64,000 bases of DNA from positions 32,433 to 96,432 of the forward strand of contig JAEZRJ010000010.1 of the NCBI GenBank assembly GCA_023412855.1. Direction: 5' to 3'. The number at the start of each line of letters is the position of its first letter. Position 1 is the first letter of the stretch. The position numbers were made by a program, and so were the translations under genes. Shown here in pieces: positions 7,701 through 17,254 of this stretch. The notes under the pieces are model-generated. The model was given only the letters and a program-made list of their open reading frames with translations. It was not told where the DNA came from and ran no database searches. The DNA comes from Bacillota bacterium (GTDB lineage: Bacteria; Bacillota; Clostridia; Lachnospirales; Lachnospiraceae).

Positions 7701-10700
7701 ATGGTAAATACATATTTATCGGATGAAAAAAATCTTGAATTGGCAGCGGCTACGCTTAGCTGTATCGGCGACGGAGTGATATCGACAGACTTAAAAGGTC
7801 AAATTCTCTTTATGAATCAAATGGCGGAGAATATATTGGATACACGGTTTTCCACAGTCAGGGGAAAGCCGTTCGATGAAGTCGTGAAGTTCTATAAGGA
7901 AGGCTCCGGCATAAGAGTTCCAAGTCCTATTGCTGCCGTGATCGAACATGATACCATCAAAGGGTTGGAAAATAGTACGGTAATCCTAACGGAAGACAAT
8001 ACCCGAAAATTTGTTTCCGCTACTTGCTCCACCATAAAAAATTTTGAATCGGAAAACATTGGCGTTGTTATCATCCTCAGAGATATTACGAGATTAAAAA
8101 CATTGGAGATAGAGCATCTCAATGAAAAGAACAACTTGAAAACCATGTTTGATGTCGCGCCTGTAAGCATGATCATAATGGATCAAAATGCCCGTATTGC
8201 ACAGATCAATGACGCATCGCTGGAGCTTATTGGGAAATCGAGAGAAGAGGCGCTGGGAGAACGGTTCGGAGATGCGTTCGGATGCAGGGAAAGCTTTCGG
8301 AGCCAGTTGGGATGCCAATACGGTAAGAAATGTGCGAGATGTGTCTTTCGAAGGTCAGTGAATCAGGCCATCCGAAGGGGAGTCAAAACCAGTAAGCTGG
8401 AAATTAAGAAAATATTGATAAAAGGCGGAGAACAGCTTGAATATTGGTTTCAAATCAGCGTAGTTCCTATCATAGTAAATAATGAAAGGAATTGCATTGT
8501 TACTTTGATGGATATTACGGAAAGCAAGATGCGGGAGAGGTTGATTACGGAATCCAGAGATTTTTGCAGCAATATTCTGCACCAGTTGCCTTCTCTTGCC
8601 TGGATGACAGATAAAAATCTGGAATGCAATTATGTAAACCGGGTATGGAATGACTTTACGGGAAAGACAATAGAAGAAGTATTGGAGGATGGATGGGATA
8701 AAATCATTCATCCAGATGATCTGGATAATTATTTAAGAAAACGGACCGCCGCCATGCGTAAGAGAAAGAATTACCAACAGGAAGTCCGCATAAGGCGTTA
8801 TGACGGTGAATACCGATGGTGTGTGTCGCTGGATACTCCCTATTACGGGCTGGATGGAAGATTTTCAGGATACATCGGCTCCATTTACGATATTACGGAG
8901 AGAATCAAAGCAGAAGAAGATATGGAGCGATACCGGAAAATAATCAATAATGCCAGAGATATTATTTTCTTGTTAAATACGGACGGCAGCATTATAGAGG
9001 CTAATAAGTCAGCGGTAAAAGCTTACGGATATTCGCTGGAAGAGCTTTGCGTAATGAATATAAATAAAATACGGGAAGATTGGAAATATAGCCAGAAACA
9101 GATGGAGGAGACAGAGGGCGGAGAAGTCTTCTTTGAGGCAACTCATATAAGAAAGGATGGAAGCTCTTTTCAGGTAGAAGTAAGTTCACAGGGAATAAAC
9201 ATCGGGAGTAAAAATATCCTCTTTAGTATCGTAAGGGATATTACCGAGAGAAAAAAAGCAGAGCTGGATATCCAAATCAATCAGGAAAAATATTATTCCC
9301 TGTTTATGAATATGAAGAGTGCCTATGCGTATTTCAGGCTGCAGAATAACCCGAAGTGCGAAATGCTGGATGTAGCTATCGTAGAAGTCAACCGGTCTTT
9401 TGAGGAGTTGTTCTCCGTAAGCAGAGACCAGATTGTGGGGAAAAACTTTATCGAAGTTTTCCCGGACAGCAAAGGGCTGCTGATGGATATCAAAGAACAA
9501 TATTTTACAGAAATAATGCAGGGAAAGAGCGTAAATATGGAGGAATATTTTTCGCATATTTACAATAAGTGGCTTTCTTTCTCGATTTATAGTCCTTATG
9601 GAGATGAGGTAGTCGCTATTATTTCGGATATTACTGAAATGAAGAAATCGGAACTGCGCCTGATATCCACCAAAGAAGCAGCGGAAGCCGCCAACCGGGC
9701 CAAAAGTGAATTTCTTGCAAATATGAGTCATGAAATCAGAACACCGATCAATGGTATGGTAGGAATGGTAGAACTCACGTTACTGACCGAGCTGAATCAT
9801 GAACAAAGGGAAAACCTTGAGATGGCAAAAACCTGTGCCAATTCTCTGCTCAAAATCATCAATGATATTTTAGACTTCTCAAAAATGGAGGCAGGAAAAT
9901 TATCCATAGAAAATATAACCTTTGATTTAAAAGAACTGGTAGAGGAATTGGTAAAGACCTATTCCCTTCGGGTGGAAGAAAAAGGCCTTGAATTAAACTA
10001 TGGTTTCAGCGCATCTATTCCCAGGTATTTGATTGGAGATTCAAACAGACTCAGACAAATATTGCATAATCTGCTTGGCAATGCGGTAAAGTTCACGAAT
10101 GAAGGAAGTATATCTCTGGCAATCAGGATACTGAATAAAACGGAATCTCAGGTAGAACTTCATTTTTCTGTTTCAGATACAGGCATAGGCCTGACGCAGG
10201 AGGATATCCGGCATTTGTTTCAGAGCTTTAATCAGGTGGAACGGTCATTTACCAAAAAGTATGGCGGAACCGGCCTTGGCCTCGCCATATCCAAGTCACT
10301 TGCAGAATTGATGGGCGGAGGTATCGGAGTAGTAAGTGAAAAAGGAAAAGGAAGCACATTTTATGTTAACCTTCCCTTTCAGATCGGAAAAGCCATTGAA
10401 GAGAGGGTGGTACAGACAGCCAGTTTGTCCGGCACAAAAAATAATTTGAAGATTTTGCTGGCAGAGGATGATCTGATCAATCAAAAGGTAATTTTAAAAA
10501 TGCTTGAGAGGAAGGAATATTCGGTTGACCTGGCCAGAAATGGATTAGAGGTACTAAAACTATTTGCGAAAAATAGATATGATTTGATTCTTATGGATAT
10601 TCAGATGCCTGAGATGAATGGATTGGAGGCTGTTCAGAAGATCAGAGAAATGGAAGGGACAAGTTTTTATACGCCTATCGTGGCATTGACTGCTTATGTG

Positions 10701-11174
10701 CTGAAAGGAGATAAAGAAAGGTTTTTGGCTTTGGGAATGGATGAATATATACCTAAGCCCATCGATATGAATCAGTTGTTTTTAACCATTGAACAGATCA
10801 CACGGAGAAAGGAGGAGAACGGCTTGCTGCCGGATAGTATTTTTCTTACCGATAGCGGAGAGATAGGGTTTGCAAGTAAAAATACGGACCGGCCAAGCAG
10901 AAAAACAAAAGGGTTATTGCATGAAATAGCAAAGAACATCGTAATGCTGGAACATGCTGTGGAGAAGGGGAATCTGGAGCTGATTGAAGAAATTGCCCAT
11001 ACGGTAAAAAAACAGTCTATAGATATGGAATGTGCGGAAATCAAGGATATGGCCTTTAAAATAGAACTTGCCGCCAGACGGGGAAATATGGGCGATGCTG
11101 CAGAAAACATCAAAAAAATAGAAAAGGAAGTTCAGATATTGCAAAATGAGTTTATTGCTTCCGAGGAGGAGTAA
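7701..11174 (+). CDS. Multi-PAS hybrid histidine kinase within the chemotaxis operon
   Basis: A soluble 1157-residue kinase with no membrane segment seen. Five PAS-like modules lie at about 7-130, 140-275, 290-400, 410-515 and 520-645, several ending in DITE(R/S/M). Then come HisKA (NMSHEIRTP, phospho-His 677), HATPase (about 775-895, with SDTGIGL and GGTGLGLAI), a receiver (acceptor Asp 966 in LMDIQMP), and a C-terminal helical HPt-like segment with H1100. The second PAS has Cys 195, 205, 211 and 214, which could hold a metal, cluster or redox switch. ATG 7701 is preferred to GTG 7695 because GAGGTG sits just upstream. Its place between cheA and cheW suggests a cytosolic input to chemotaxis. 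Confidence 0.9.
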   Translation: MVNTYLSDEKNLELAAATLSCIGDGVISTDLKGQILFMNQMAENILDTRFSTVRGKPFDEVVKFYKEGSGIRVPSPIAAVIEHDTIKGLENSTVILTEDNTRKFVSATCSTIKNFESENIGVVIILRDITRLKTLEIEHLNEKNNLKTMFDVAPVSMIIMDQNARIAQINDASLELIGKSREEALGERFGDAFGCRESFRSQLGCQYGKKCARCVFRRSVNQAIRRGVKTSKLEIKKILIKGGEQLEYWFQISVVPIIVNNERNCIVTLMDITESKMRERLITESRDFCSNILHQLPSLAWMTDKNLECNYVNRVWNDFTGKTIEEVLEDGWDKIIHPDDLDNYLRKRTAAMRKRKNYQQEVRIRRYDGEYRWCVSLDTPYYGLDGRFSGYIGSIYDITERIKAEEDMERYRKIINNARDIIFLLNTDGSIIEANKSAVKAYGYSLEELCVMNINKIREDWKYSQKQMEETEGGEVFFEATHIRKDGSSFQVEVSSQGINIGSKNILFSIVRDITERKKAELDIQINQEKYYSLFMNMKSAYAYFRLQNNPKCEMLDVAIVEVNRSFEELFSVSRDQIVGKNFIEVFPDSKGLLMDIKEQYFTEIMQGKSVNMEEYFSHIYNKWLSFSIYSPYGDEVVAIISDITEMKKSELRLISTKEAAEAANRAKSEFLANMSHEIRTPINGMVGMVELTLLTELNHEQRENLEMAKTCANSLLKIINDILDFSKMEAGKLSIENITFDLKELVEELVKTYSLRVEEKGLELNYGFSASIPRYLIGDSNRLRQILHNLLGNAVKFTNEGSISLAIRILNKTESQVELHFSVSDTGIGLTQEDIRHLFQSFNQVERSFTKKYGGTGLGLAISKSLAELMGGGIGVVSEKGKGSTFYVNLPFQIGKAIEERVVQTASLSGTKNNLKILLAEDDLINQKVILKMLERKEYSVDLARNGLEVLKLFAKNRYDLILMDIQMPEMNGLEAVQKIREMEGTSFYTPIVALTAYVLKGDKERFLALGMDEYIPKPIDMNQLFLTIEQITRRKEENGLLPDSIFLTDSGEIGFASKNTDRPSRKTKGLLHEIAKNIVMLEHAVEKGNLELIEEIAHTVKKQSIDMECAEIKDMAFKIELAARRGNMGDAAENIKKIEKEVQILQNEFIASEEE

Positions 11175-11176
11175 AT

Positions 11177-11581
11177 ATGAGAATATTGATAGCAGAGGAT
11201 GATCTTGTCAGCAGAAGGTTTCTGTTTAAATTTCTTAACCGTTACGGAGAATGTGATCTGGTGGTAGATGGGCTGGAAGCATTGGATGCCTGTCTGATGG
11301 CGATCAAAGAGAATAAATTATATGATTTGATCTGTCTGGATATTATGATGCCCAAGGTGGATGGGGTAAAAGTATTAAAATCTATCAGGGATCTGGAGAA
11401 TCAGAAAGGAATTTCTCCCGAGAAAAGATCCAAAATAATAATGATCACAGCGCTTGGAGAAACGCAGCTCGTTCAGAACGCTTTTGAAATAGGATGCGAC
11501 GCTTACGCTGCAAAACCAATCGATACGGCAAAATTGGTTAAGGTGCTGGAAGATTTCGGAATGATTCAGGAAAAGGAATAG
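11177..11581 (+). CDS. Stand-alone response regulator receiver protein
   Basis: A 134-residue receiver with E7/D8/D9, phosphoacceptor D55 (CLDIMMP), T91 and K113 (AAKPI). It begins 2 bp after the hybrid kinase stop, so it is very likely made together with that kinase and takes phosphate from it or from CheA. Compared with CheY it has a longer alpha2-beta3 and alpha3-beta4 region (KENKLYD, ENQKGISPEKR). That is a pattern seen in stand-alone receivers paired with hybrid kinases. Confidence 0.88.
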   Translation: MRILIAEDDLVSRRFLFKFLNRYGECDLVVDGLEALDACLMAIKENKLYDLICLDIMMPKVDGVKVLKSIRDLENQKGISPEKRSKIIMITALGETQLVQNAFEIGCDAYAAKPIDTAKLVKVLEDFGMIQEKE

Positions 11582-11619
11582 AAATATTCTGACTGCAGGA
11601 TGAAAAGGAGAGTGGGAAC

Positions 11620-12117
11620 ATGCTGGAGAAAAAGATGGACGAAACGGAGCTGCTGGAACAGGAAGAGGATACGCAAAAAGACAGATTTTTAACCTTCCAG
11701 GTCGGTAACGAGGTATATGGTATCGAAATAAAATGTGTGACCGAGATCATAGGCATACAGCCCGTTACAGAGGTTCCGGAACTGCCGGATTACATCAAGG
11801 GAATTATTAATCTCAGGGGGAAGATCATACCGGTCATGGACGTCAGGCTGCGGTTCAAAAAAGAGGGGGTGGATTATAATGACCGGACTTGCGTAATCGT
11901 AGTAGATATCGGAGGGGTGCCTATCGGCTTGATCGTTGACAATGTTTCGGAGGTATTGACGATACCGGAAGAAGAAATTGTGGCGCCACCGGATATAAAA
12001 GGCGGAGGTAACAGATACATAAGAGGAATCGGTAAAGTAGAAAATCAGGTAAAGTTGCTGCTGGACTGTGATAGATTACTGAATGAGCAGGAAATAGATG
12101 CTCTGGGGAATATGTAG
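11620..12117 (+). CDS. cheW: Chemotaxis coupling protein CheW
   Basis: A 165-residue CheW domain that bridges MCPs and CheA. Typical segments are FLTFQVGNEVYGIEI, EVPELPDYIKGIINLRGKI and the DNVSEVLTIPEEEI block. The first ~25 residues are an acidic extension. It is followed 12 bp later by an MCP gene. Confidence 0.94.
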   Translation: MLEKKMDETELLEQEEDTQKDRFLTFQVGNEVYGIEIKCVTEIIGIQPVTEVPELPDYIKGIINLRGKIIPVMDVRLRFKKEGVDYNDRTCVIVVDIGGVPIGLIVDNVSEVLTIPEEEIVAPPDIKGGGNRYIRGIGKVENQVKLLLDCDRLLNEQEIDALGNM

Positions 12118-12129
12118 GAGGATGAGCTT

Positions 12130-13824
12130 ATGAGATGGTTTTACAATATGAAAATAGGTGCTAAATTAATATTCGGTTTTGTATTAGTAGCTATAATTGC
12201 GGGAATCGTCGGAATTGTCGGAATTTATAATATGAATTCACTGGATAAAGAATATAGTTCCTTATATAAAGAATATGGTATTCCGCTGGGAGATATTGCA
12301 GATGTTTCCGTATCCTATCAGCAGATCAGGGTTAACTTGAGAGATTTAGTGATTGAAGGGGACGGAGCGAATGGCGATACATATATAAAAAGTATAAAGG
12401 AAAATCAAGAAAAAATGGAAGCTGCTATGGATGCATTTGAAGCATCATTGCAGACGGAGGAAGGAAAAAAAACATTTGCCGACCTAAAAGCTTCTTTGGA
12501 AGAGTATGAGCCTATTGAAGAACAGATTATAAATTATGCCGTTTCAGGAAATCAGAAAGAAGCGATTACTGTACTCCGTGCAGATGAAAGCGCTAGGGTT
12601 GTCAGTGAAATCATGGGTTCCATTAATGTACTGTTTCAGCTAAAGGATGACAATGGACAGAGGTTGTCAGAAGAATATACGGATGAAGCACAGAATACGA
12701 TTACGACGGTAATAATTATTGTAGTTATTGCAATTATTGCAGCAGTACTATTAGGCGTTTTTATTTCCCGGATAATCAGCAAGCCGATTGTAAAAATGGT
12801 CAGAATTGCGGAAAGGGTTTCAGAGGGAGATCTGGATGTGGAGATCGATTATAATGCCAGAGATGAGATTGGTATTTTGGCGGAAGCTTTCTCGAGAATG
12901 ACAGATAACCTTAATGAAGTTATGTCCAGCATTAATAATGCAGCGGAGCAGGTATCGGCAGGCTCCACCCAGTTATCCGATTCAAGTATGGCTCTTTCCC
13001 AGGGAGCAACAGAACAAGCTAGCTCTATAGAGGAATTGTCCGCCTCCATAGAAGAAATTGCGGCACAGACAGAAGTAAATGCGGAGCATGCAAAAGATGC
13101 GAACCATATTACAGAATCAGCTAAGATGAGCGCTATGGAAGGCAACCGTCAGATGAAAGAAATGTTGGAGGCAATGGAAGCTATCAATGAAGCTTCTGCC
13201 AATATTTCAAAGATTATTAAGGTGATTGACGACATTGCATTCCAGACCAATATTCTGGCGTTGAATGCAGCAGTAGAGGCGGCACGGGCGGGTGCGCACG
13301 GTAAAGGATTTGCAGTGGTTGCCGAGGAAGTCAGAAATCTTGCCGCACGTTCTGCAAATGCGGCGAAAGAAACGACAGCGATGATAGAGGGTTCCGTGAA
13401 GAAAGTGGAAGGCGGGACAAGGATTGCAAATGAAACAGCAGAGGCTCTGAATAAAATAGTAGAAGGAATTGCAAGTGTCGCAGAGCTTATCGGCAATATC
13501 GCGGTAGCATCCAATGAGCAGGCTTCCGGAATTGCCCAGATCAATCAGGGAATTCTGCAAGTATCAACAGTGGTACAGACAAACTCCGCGACGGCGCAGG
13601 AAAGCGCGGCTGCCAGTGAAGAACTGGCAAGTCAGGCTATTTTAATGGAAGAACAGGTCGCTAAATTCAAGTTAAGGAAAATCAAGAAATATTATGCGCA
13701 TACGGAATATCAAGACAAACAGCCTGACTATGGAAAAGAAAATGTTCCTTTGGAAACAGGACATGAAAAAGGTAAAAACCCAAAAAAAATAATACTGAGC
13801 GATAAGGAGTTCGGCAAGTATTAA
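12130..13824 (+). CDS. Methyl-accepting chemotaxis protein (4HB-type sensor)
   Basis: A 564-residue transmembrane receptor. TM1 lies at about 11-33, followed by a helical periplasm-side domain of ~155 residues consistent with a four-helix-bundle ligand domain. TM2 is at about 192-213, HAMP at about 214-266, then the signalling coiled coil. The hairpin tip reads [20 protein letters not shown] followed by [14 protein letters not shown]. Its location inside the che operon suggests a core receptor. The C-terminal tail after about residue 515 is basic and lacks an NWETF-type tether. Confidence 0.93.
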   Translation: MRWFYNMKIGAKLIFGFVLVAIIAGIVGIVGIYNMNSLDKEYSSLYKEYGIPLGDIADVSVSYQQIRVNLRDLVIEGDGANGDTYIKSIKENQEKMEAAMDAFEASLQTEEGKKTFADLKASLEEYEPIEEQIINYAVSGNQKEAITVLRADESARVVSEIMGSINVLFQLKDDNGQRLSEEYTDEAQNTITTVIIIVVIAIIAAVLLGVFISRIISKPIVKMVRIAERVSEGDLDVEIDYNARDEIGILAEAFSRMTDNLNEVMSSINNAAEQVSAGSTQLSDSSMALSQGATEQASSIEELSASIEEIAAQTEVNAEHAKDANHITESAKMSAMEGNRQMKEMLEAMEAINEASANISKIIKVIDDIAFQTNILALNAAVEAARAGAHGKGFAVVAEEVRNLAARSANAAKETTAMIEGSVKKVEGGTRIANETAEALNKIVEGIASVAELIGNIAVASNEQASGIAQINQGILQVSTVVQTNSATAQESAAASEELASQAILMEEQVAKFKLRKIKKYYAHTEYQDKQPDYGKENVPLETGHEKGKNPKKIILSDKEFGKY

Positions 13825-13857
13825 TTTGCTGCCCGCATGACGAAAGAAGTCTTTTTG

Positions 13858-14004
13858 GTTACTGTTCACACAGTAGCTTAGTACTTGCTGTTAAGCTACG
13901 TAAGAACGTGATTCAAGAGATGATTTCTGCTTCGCGTAGCGAATTTGCATGCAAAGTTTTTGCATTGCAGAAATCATGCGCTACTGAAAACGGAGTGAAC
14001 AATA
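13858..14004 (+). repeat. 148-bp TIR element, copy A (between MCP and cheR)
   Basis: The left terminal repeat GTTACTGTTCAC is intact; the right end has decayed (GTGAACAATAC). Inside are a stem pairing GTAGCTTA with its complement and a second stem pairing ATTTCTGC with GCAGAAAT. The element is open in the cheR frame and creates a false N-terminal extension. The gap 13825-14033 holds no other feature. Confidence 0.85.
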
Positions 14005-14033
14005 CCCCTTTTTGGCTTGGATCAGAGGTTAGC

Positions 14034-14846
14034 ATGGTTGAAATTACAGAGAAAGAATTTAAACAGCTTACGGAATATGTAAAGAAGAATTATGGTATCA
14101 ACTTGAAAGCTGAGAAAAGAATTTTGGTCATGGGGAGACTGCAGAGTGTCCTTTTGGAAAAGGGATGCAGCTTTACGGAATATTTTGAGTATGTACTTGG
14201 AGATAAGACCGGACAGGCTGTCATAACCTTGATCGATAAAATTTCCACCAATCATACCTTTTTTATGAGGGAGTCAGGGCATTTCGATTTTCTGAAGGAA
14301 CAGGTACTTCCCGGCCTGAAGGAGTCCGTTCATGAAAAAGATCTGAGGATTTGGTGCGCGGCTGCTTCTACAGGAGAAGAGGCATATACCCTTGCCATGA
14401 TATTGGATGAATACCTTGGACCGGAAAAATTATGGTGGGATAAAAAGATATTGGCCACCGATATATCCCAGAGTGCTTTGGAGGCAGCGATGAGTGGAAT
14501 ATACAGCGATGAAAGGATAAACCCGCTGCCTTTCCGGTGGAAAGAAAATTATTTCCGCAGATATGACGGGAAGAACTGGATAGTGGAGGAGAGGATAAGA
14601 AATGAGATCATATTTCGTAAATTCAATCTGATGGAGCAGGTATTTCCTTTTAAGAAAAAGTTTCATGTTATATTCTGTCGGAACGTCATGATTTATTTTG
14701 ACAATGAGACGAGGGATTTGTTAGTGGATAAGTTTTATAATCATCTGGAATCCGGGGGTTATCTATTTATCGGGCACTCGGAAACGGTGGACAGGACCAG
14801 GACCGGATTCCAATATGTTATGCCTGCTGTTTACAGGAAAAAATAA
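14034..14846 (+). CDS. cheR: Chemotaxis protein methyltransferase CheR
   Basis: A 270-residue SAM-dependent enzyme that methylates glutamates of MCPs. The N-terminal helical domain is followed by ISTNHTFFMRE, the SAM motif WCAAASTGEEAYTLAM, ATDIS, and IFCRNVMIYFD. Start ATG 14034 has AGAGG 5 bp before it. The frame is also open upstream from 13908, but those 42 codons lie entirely in an intergenic repeat and are not CheR sequence. Confidence 0.94.
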   Translation: MVEITEKEFKQLTEYVKKNYGINLKAEKRILVMGRLQSVLLEKGCSFTEYFEYVLGDKTGQAVITLIDKISTNHTFFMRESGHFDFLKEQVLPGLKESVHEKDLRIWCAAASTGEEAYTLAMILDEYLGPEKLWWDKKILATDISQSALEAAMSGIYSDERINPLPFRWKENYFRRYDGKNWIVEERIRNEIIFRKFNLMEQVFPFKKKFHVIFCRNVMIYFDNETRDLLVDKFYNHLESGGYLFIGHSETVDRTRTGFQYVMPAVYRKK

Positions 14847-14872
14847 CTGGAATTTTATGCTGGAGGATATCT

Positions 14873-14905
14873 ATGCGGATAGAGCTTAGGTGTATGCAAA
14901 AATGA
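14873..14905 (+). CDS. Possible 10-codon leader ORF coupled to cheB
   Basis: The ATG at 14873 has an excellent GGAGGA site 6 bp before it and encodes MRIELRCMQK. The stop TGA overlaps cheB ATG 14902 as ATGA. CheB itself has no good ribosome site, so translation may reach it by re-initiation from this mini-ORF. No homology is expected at this length. Confidence 0.4.
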   Translation: MRIELRCMQK

Positions 14906-15912
14906 AGAAAAAGATTAAGGTATTGGTCGTAGATGACAGTATTGTATTCCGGGAAGCTATTATAAGGGGAATCGGAGCGGATATAAACATCGAGGTCGTG
15001 GCAAGGGCATCGGATCCCTTTGAAGCCAGAGACAGAATATTGGAATGGGAACCGGATGTCATGACCTGTGATATAGAAATGCCAAGGATGAACGGAATAG
15101 AGTTTGTCCGAAGACTTCTTCCCCAGTATTCCATTCCGGTCATCATAGTCAGCGGTTTGAGCGAAGCGGTATTCGATGCGATGGATGCGGGAGCCGTGGA
15201 TTTTGTCGCAAAGCCTGTCGATAAATCAGCCGCGAATATGCAGATTTTCATACAGGAGCTGATCTCCAAGATAAAAATTGCGGCAGTTTCCAAGGTGACT
15301 CCGCATAATACAGTAACAGCCGGACAAGTATATGGCAATCATTTTCCCGAGAACAGAATTATCGCCATGGGAGCTTCCACAGGAGGAACCGAAGCTTTGT
15401 ACAGTATACTTATGCAACTGCCGGCGAATATTCCAGGTATTGTAATTGTACAGCATATTCCGCCGGTGTTTTCCAGAATGTTTTCGGAACGTTTGAATAA
15501 CCAAACCTCATTAACGGTAAAAGAGGCTGAGGATGGAGAGTATGTGGAGACAGGGAAAGTCCTGATCGCTCCCGGGGACCGGCATATGCGGGTTAACAAA
15601 CTTGGAGGCAGATATAAGGTAGAGGTGTTTGGCGGTGAAAAAGTAAGCGGACATTGCCCTTCGGTGGATATGTTATTCGACTCTGTGGCTAAGAAAGCAG
15701 GAAACGAAGCAATTGGCATTATTTTAACCGGAATGGGGTACGATGGGGCAAAGGGACTTTTGGCAATGAAAAGAAAAGGGGCAAGGACCATCGGACAGGA
15801 TGAAAGGTCATGTGTCGTATATGGTATGCCCAAAGCAGCATATGATATAGGGGCGGTAGAAGTACAAGTTCCATTATTGGGGGTGCCAAAGGCATTGATG
15901 AATATGCTGTAG
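14902..15912 (+). CDS. cheB: Chemotaxis protein-glutamate methylesterase CheB
   Basis: A 336-residue protein with a receiver (D11/D12, acceptor D57 in TCDIEMP, K104) linked to a methylesterase/deamidase domain. The catalytic set is S159 (MGASTGG), H185 (VQHIPP) and D281 (GMGYDGAKG). It removes methyl groups from MCPs after phosphorylation by CheA. The in-frame GTG at 14890 is an alternative start. ATG 14902 is chosen because of the ATGA junction with the preceding mini-ORF. It is the last gene of the chemotaxis operon; cheC, cheD and fli genes are not in the window. Confidence 0.94.
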   Translation: MKKKIKVLVVDDSIVFREAIIRGIGADINIEVVARASDPFEARDRILEWEPDVMTCDIEMPRMNGIEFVRRLLPQYSIPVIIVSGLSEAVFDAMDAGAVDFVAKPVDKSAANMQIFIQELISKIKIAAVSKVTPHNTVTAGQVYGNHFPENRIIAMGASTGGTEALYSILMQLPANIPGIVIVQHIPPVFSRMFSERLNNQTSLTVKEAEDGEYVETGKVLIAPGDRHMRVNKLGGRYKVEVFGGEKVSGHCPSVDMLFDSVAKKAGNEAIGIILTGMGYDGAKGLLAMKRKGARTIGQDERSCVVYGMPKAAYDIGAVEVQVPLLGVPKALMNML

Positions 15913-15986
15913 CAGAAGAGAGATTACAATACATGATAGCTTACATGCTTTTATCTGTAAGGATAGCATTTGGATGGAAGCAAAGG

Positions 15987-16024
15987 TCGCTCCGCCGGCA
16001 TTTAGCTGGCAGGGCGATTTTTTG
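15987..16024 (+). terminator. Terminator of the chemotaxis operon
   Basis: A 13-position stem beginning TCGCTCCGCC, with one mismatch and two G-T pairs, has loop ATTTA and is followed by seven T residues. It lies 75 bp after the cheB stop. Confidence 0.85.
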
Positions 16025-16115
16025 TTCGTTTCCATTGGAAGGCTATCTGTGGAAACAGGGGGTAAGGCTAGATTGGACAGGAATAAAATTCTATGCTCAC
16101 ATGGGGCATGCGAAC

Positions 16116-16197
16116 GGCTTTCTTAGGCGTATTCGGTTTCTGTTCCGGCGCGAACGGCTGTATTTTCTAAACGAAACCGAATACGCCTAAGAAAGCC
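16116..16197. repeat. Palindromic element, internally deleted copy (25-bp perfect arms)
   Basis: Perfect 25-bp inverted arms (16116-16140 and 16173-16197) enclose a 32-nt loop. The loop is nearly the same as that beside the left arm in the larger copies at 29004 and 58511 (TGTTCCGGCGC...CGGCTGTATTTTCTAAAC). The middle part of the element is missing here. The rest of 15913-16292 has only the operon terminator and no supported gene. Confidence 0.8.
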
Positions 16198-16292
16198 TGC
16201 TGAAAGTTGTGAAAATGTATATAAAATTGGCAAGGGTTACGAGTTTTGTAAATGCCGGGATGATTGTATATGGTGAAAGGAAAATATAGGAT

Positions 16293-17207
16293 ATGAAGTA
16301 TAATTATATTATAAATGTGAGAGATAATGAAAAACTGCGCGCAAGTTTTAACGAGTTGACACAGAAGGTATATGGGTTTAATTTCATAGAATGGTATGAG
16401 AGAGGACAGTGGGGAGATAAGTATATACCTCATGTCCTGGAGGAGAATGGCAAGGTGGTATCGAATGTATCGGTAAATCTCATGGAGTTCGATGTGAGCG
16501 GGAAGATTAAAAAATATATTCAGCTTGGAACTGTGATGACCGACCCTGATTATCGAGGTCAGGGACTTAACAGATACATAGTGGAAAAGATTCTGGAAGA
16601 ATATCGGGAAAAGGTCGATGGAATTTATCTGTTTGGAAATGACAGCGTTCTGGAATATTATCCGAGGTTCGGATTCATACCGATAAAAGAATATGAGTAT
16701 AGCCGTAAAGTGTATAGGGAAAAGGAAGCAATAACGAGTATAGGAAGAAACGCATATCGGATTGAAAAAATAGATATGTCTTGCCAGAAGGCATGTGATA
16801 AGTTGTATAGTGCCATAACGGAATATAATTCCTCGGTAAAAGGAAATAATCAAAACAATGGTTTCAGTATGTGCGACAATCTCGGATTGTATCAGTTCTG
16901 GCTGGCAGCAGAATTTGAAGAAAGTGTATACTATTTGCCGGATATGGGGGCATATATTATTGCCGATTTAAAGGCAGATACGCTTAAAATATATGAGATG
17001 ATAAGTAAAAATGTGATAGATATTGACAAGATTTCTGCTTCATTTGGAAACGTATCGGAGATAAAGCTTGGATTTACGCCGGCAAAGAAAGAAGGTTATG
17101 ACATTAATCCTCACATAGTAGAAGACTGCACCTTATTTATTATGGGAGATAGCTTGAAGCGGGTGGAAACGGAAAAAATGATGTTCCCGGAAATATCGCA
17201 TGCTTAG
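16293..17207 (+). CDS. GNAT family N-acetyltransferase
   Basis: A 304-residue protein with a GNAT core in the first half. VMTDPDYRGQGLNRYIVEKI is motif A with the R-G-Q-G-L acetyl-CoA loop, followed by GNDSVLEYYPRFGF. The C-terminal half (about 150-300) has no motif I recognise and may bind the substrate. AAAGG lies upstream of ATG 16293. It is probably a single gene, and its substrate is unknown. Confidence 0.82.
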   Translation: MKYNYIINVRDNEKLRASFNELTQKVYGFNFIEWYERGQWGDKYIPHVLEENGKVVSNVSVNLMEFDVSGKIKKYIQLGTVMTDPDYRGQGLNRYIVEKILEEYREKVDGIYLFGNDSVLEYYPRFGFIPIKEYEYSRKVYREKEAITSIGRNAYRIEKIDMSCQKACDKLYSAITEYNSSVKGNNQNNGFSMCDNLGLYQFWLAAEFEESVYYLPDMGAYIIADLKADTLKIYEMISKNVIDIDKISASFGNVSEIKLGFTPAKKEGYDINPHIVEDCTLFIMGDSLKRVETEKMMFPEISHA

Positions 17208-17254
17208 TGAACGCTTAAGATGTGTAAGTAAAACGAGTGTATCCTCTAAATACC

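Noticed and set aside
15933..16190. 85-codon ORF after cheB
   Set aside because: It runs through the operon terminator and the palindromic element. Its C-terminal part (FLRRIRFLFRR) recurs in the other palindrome copies as a translated repeat. No ribosome site.
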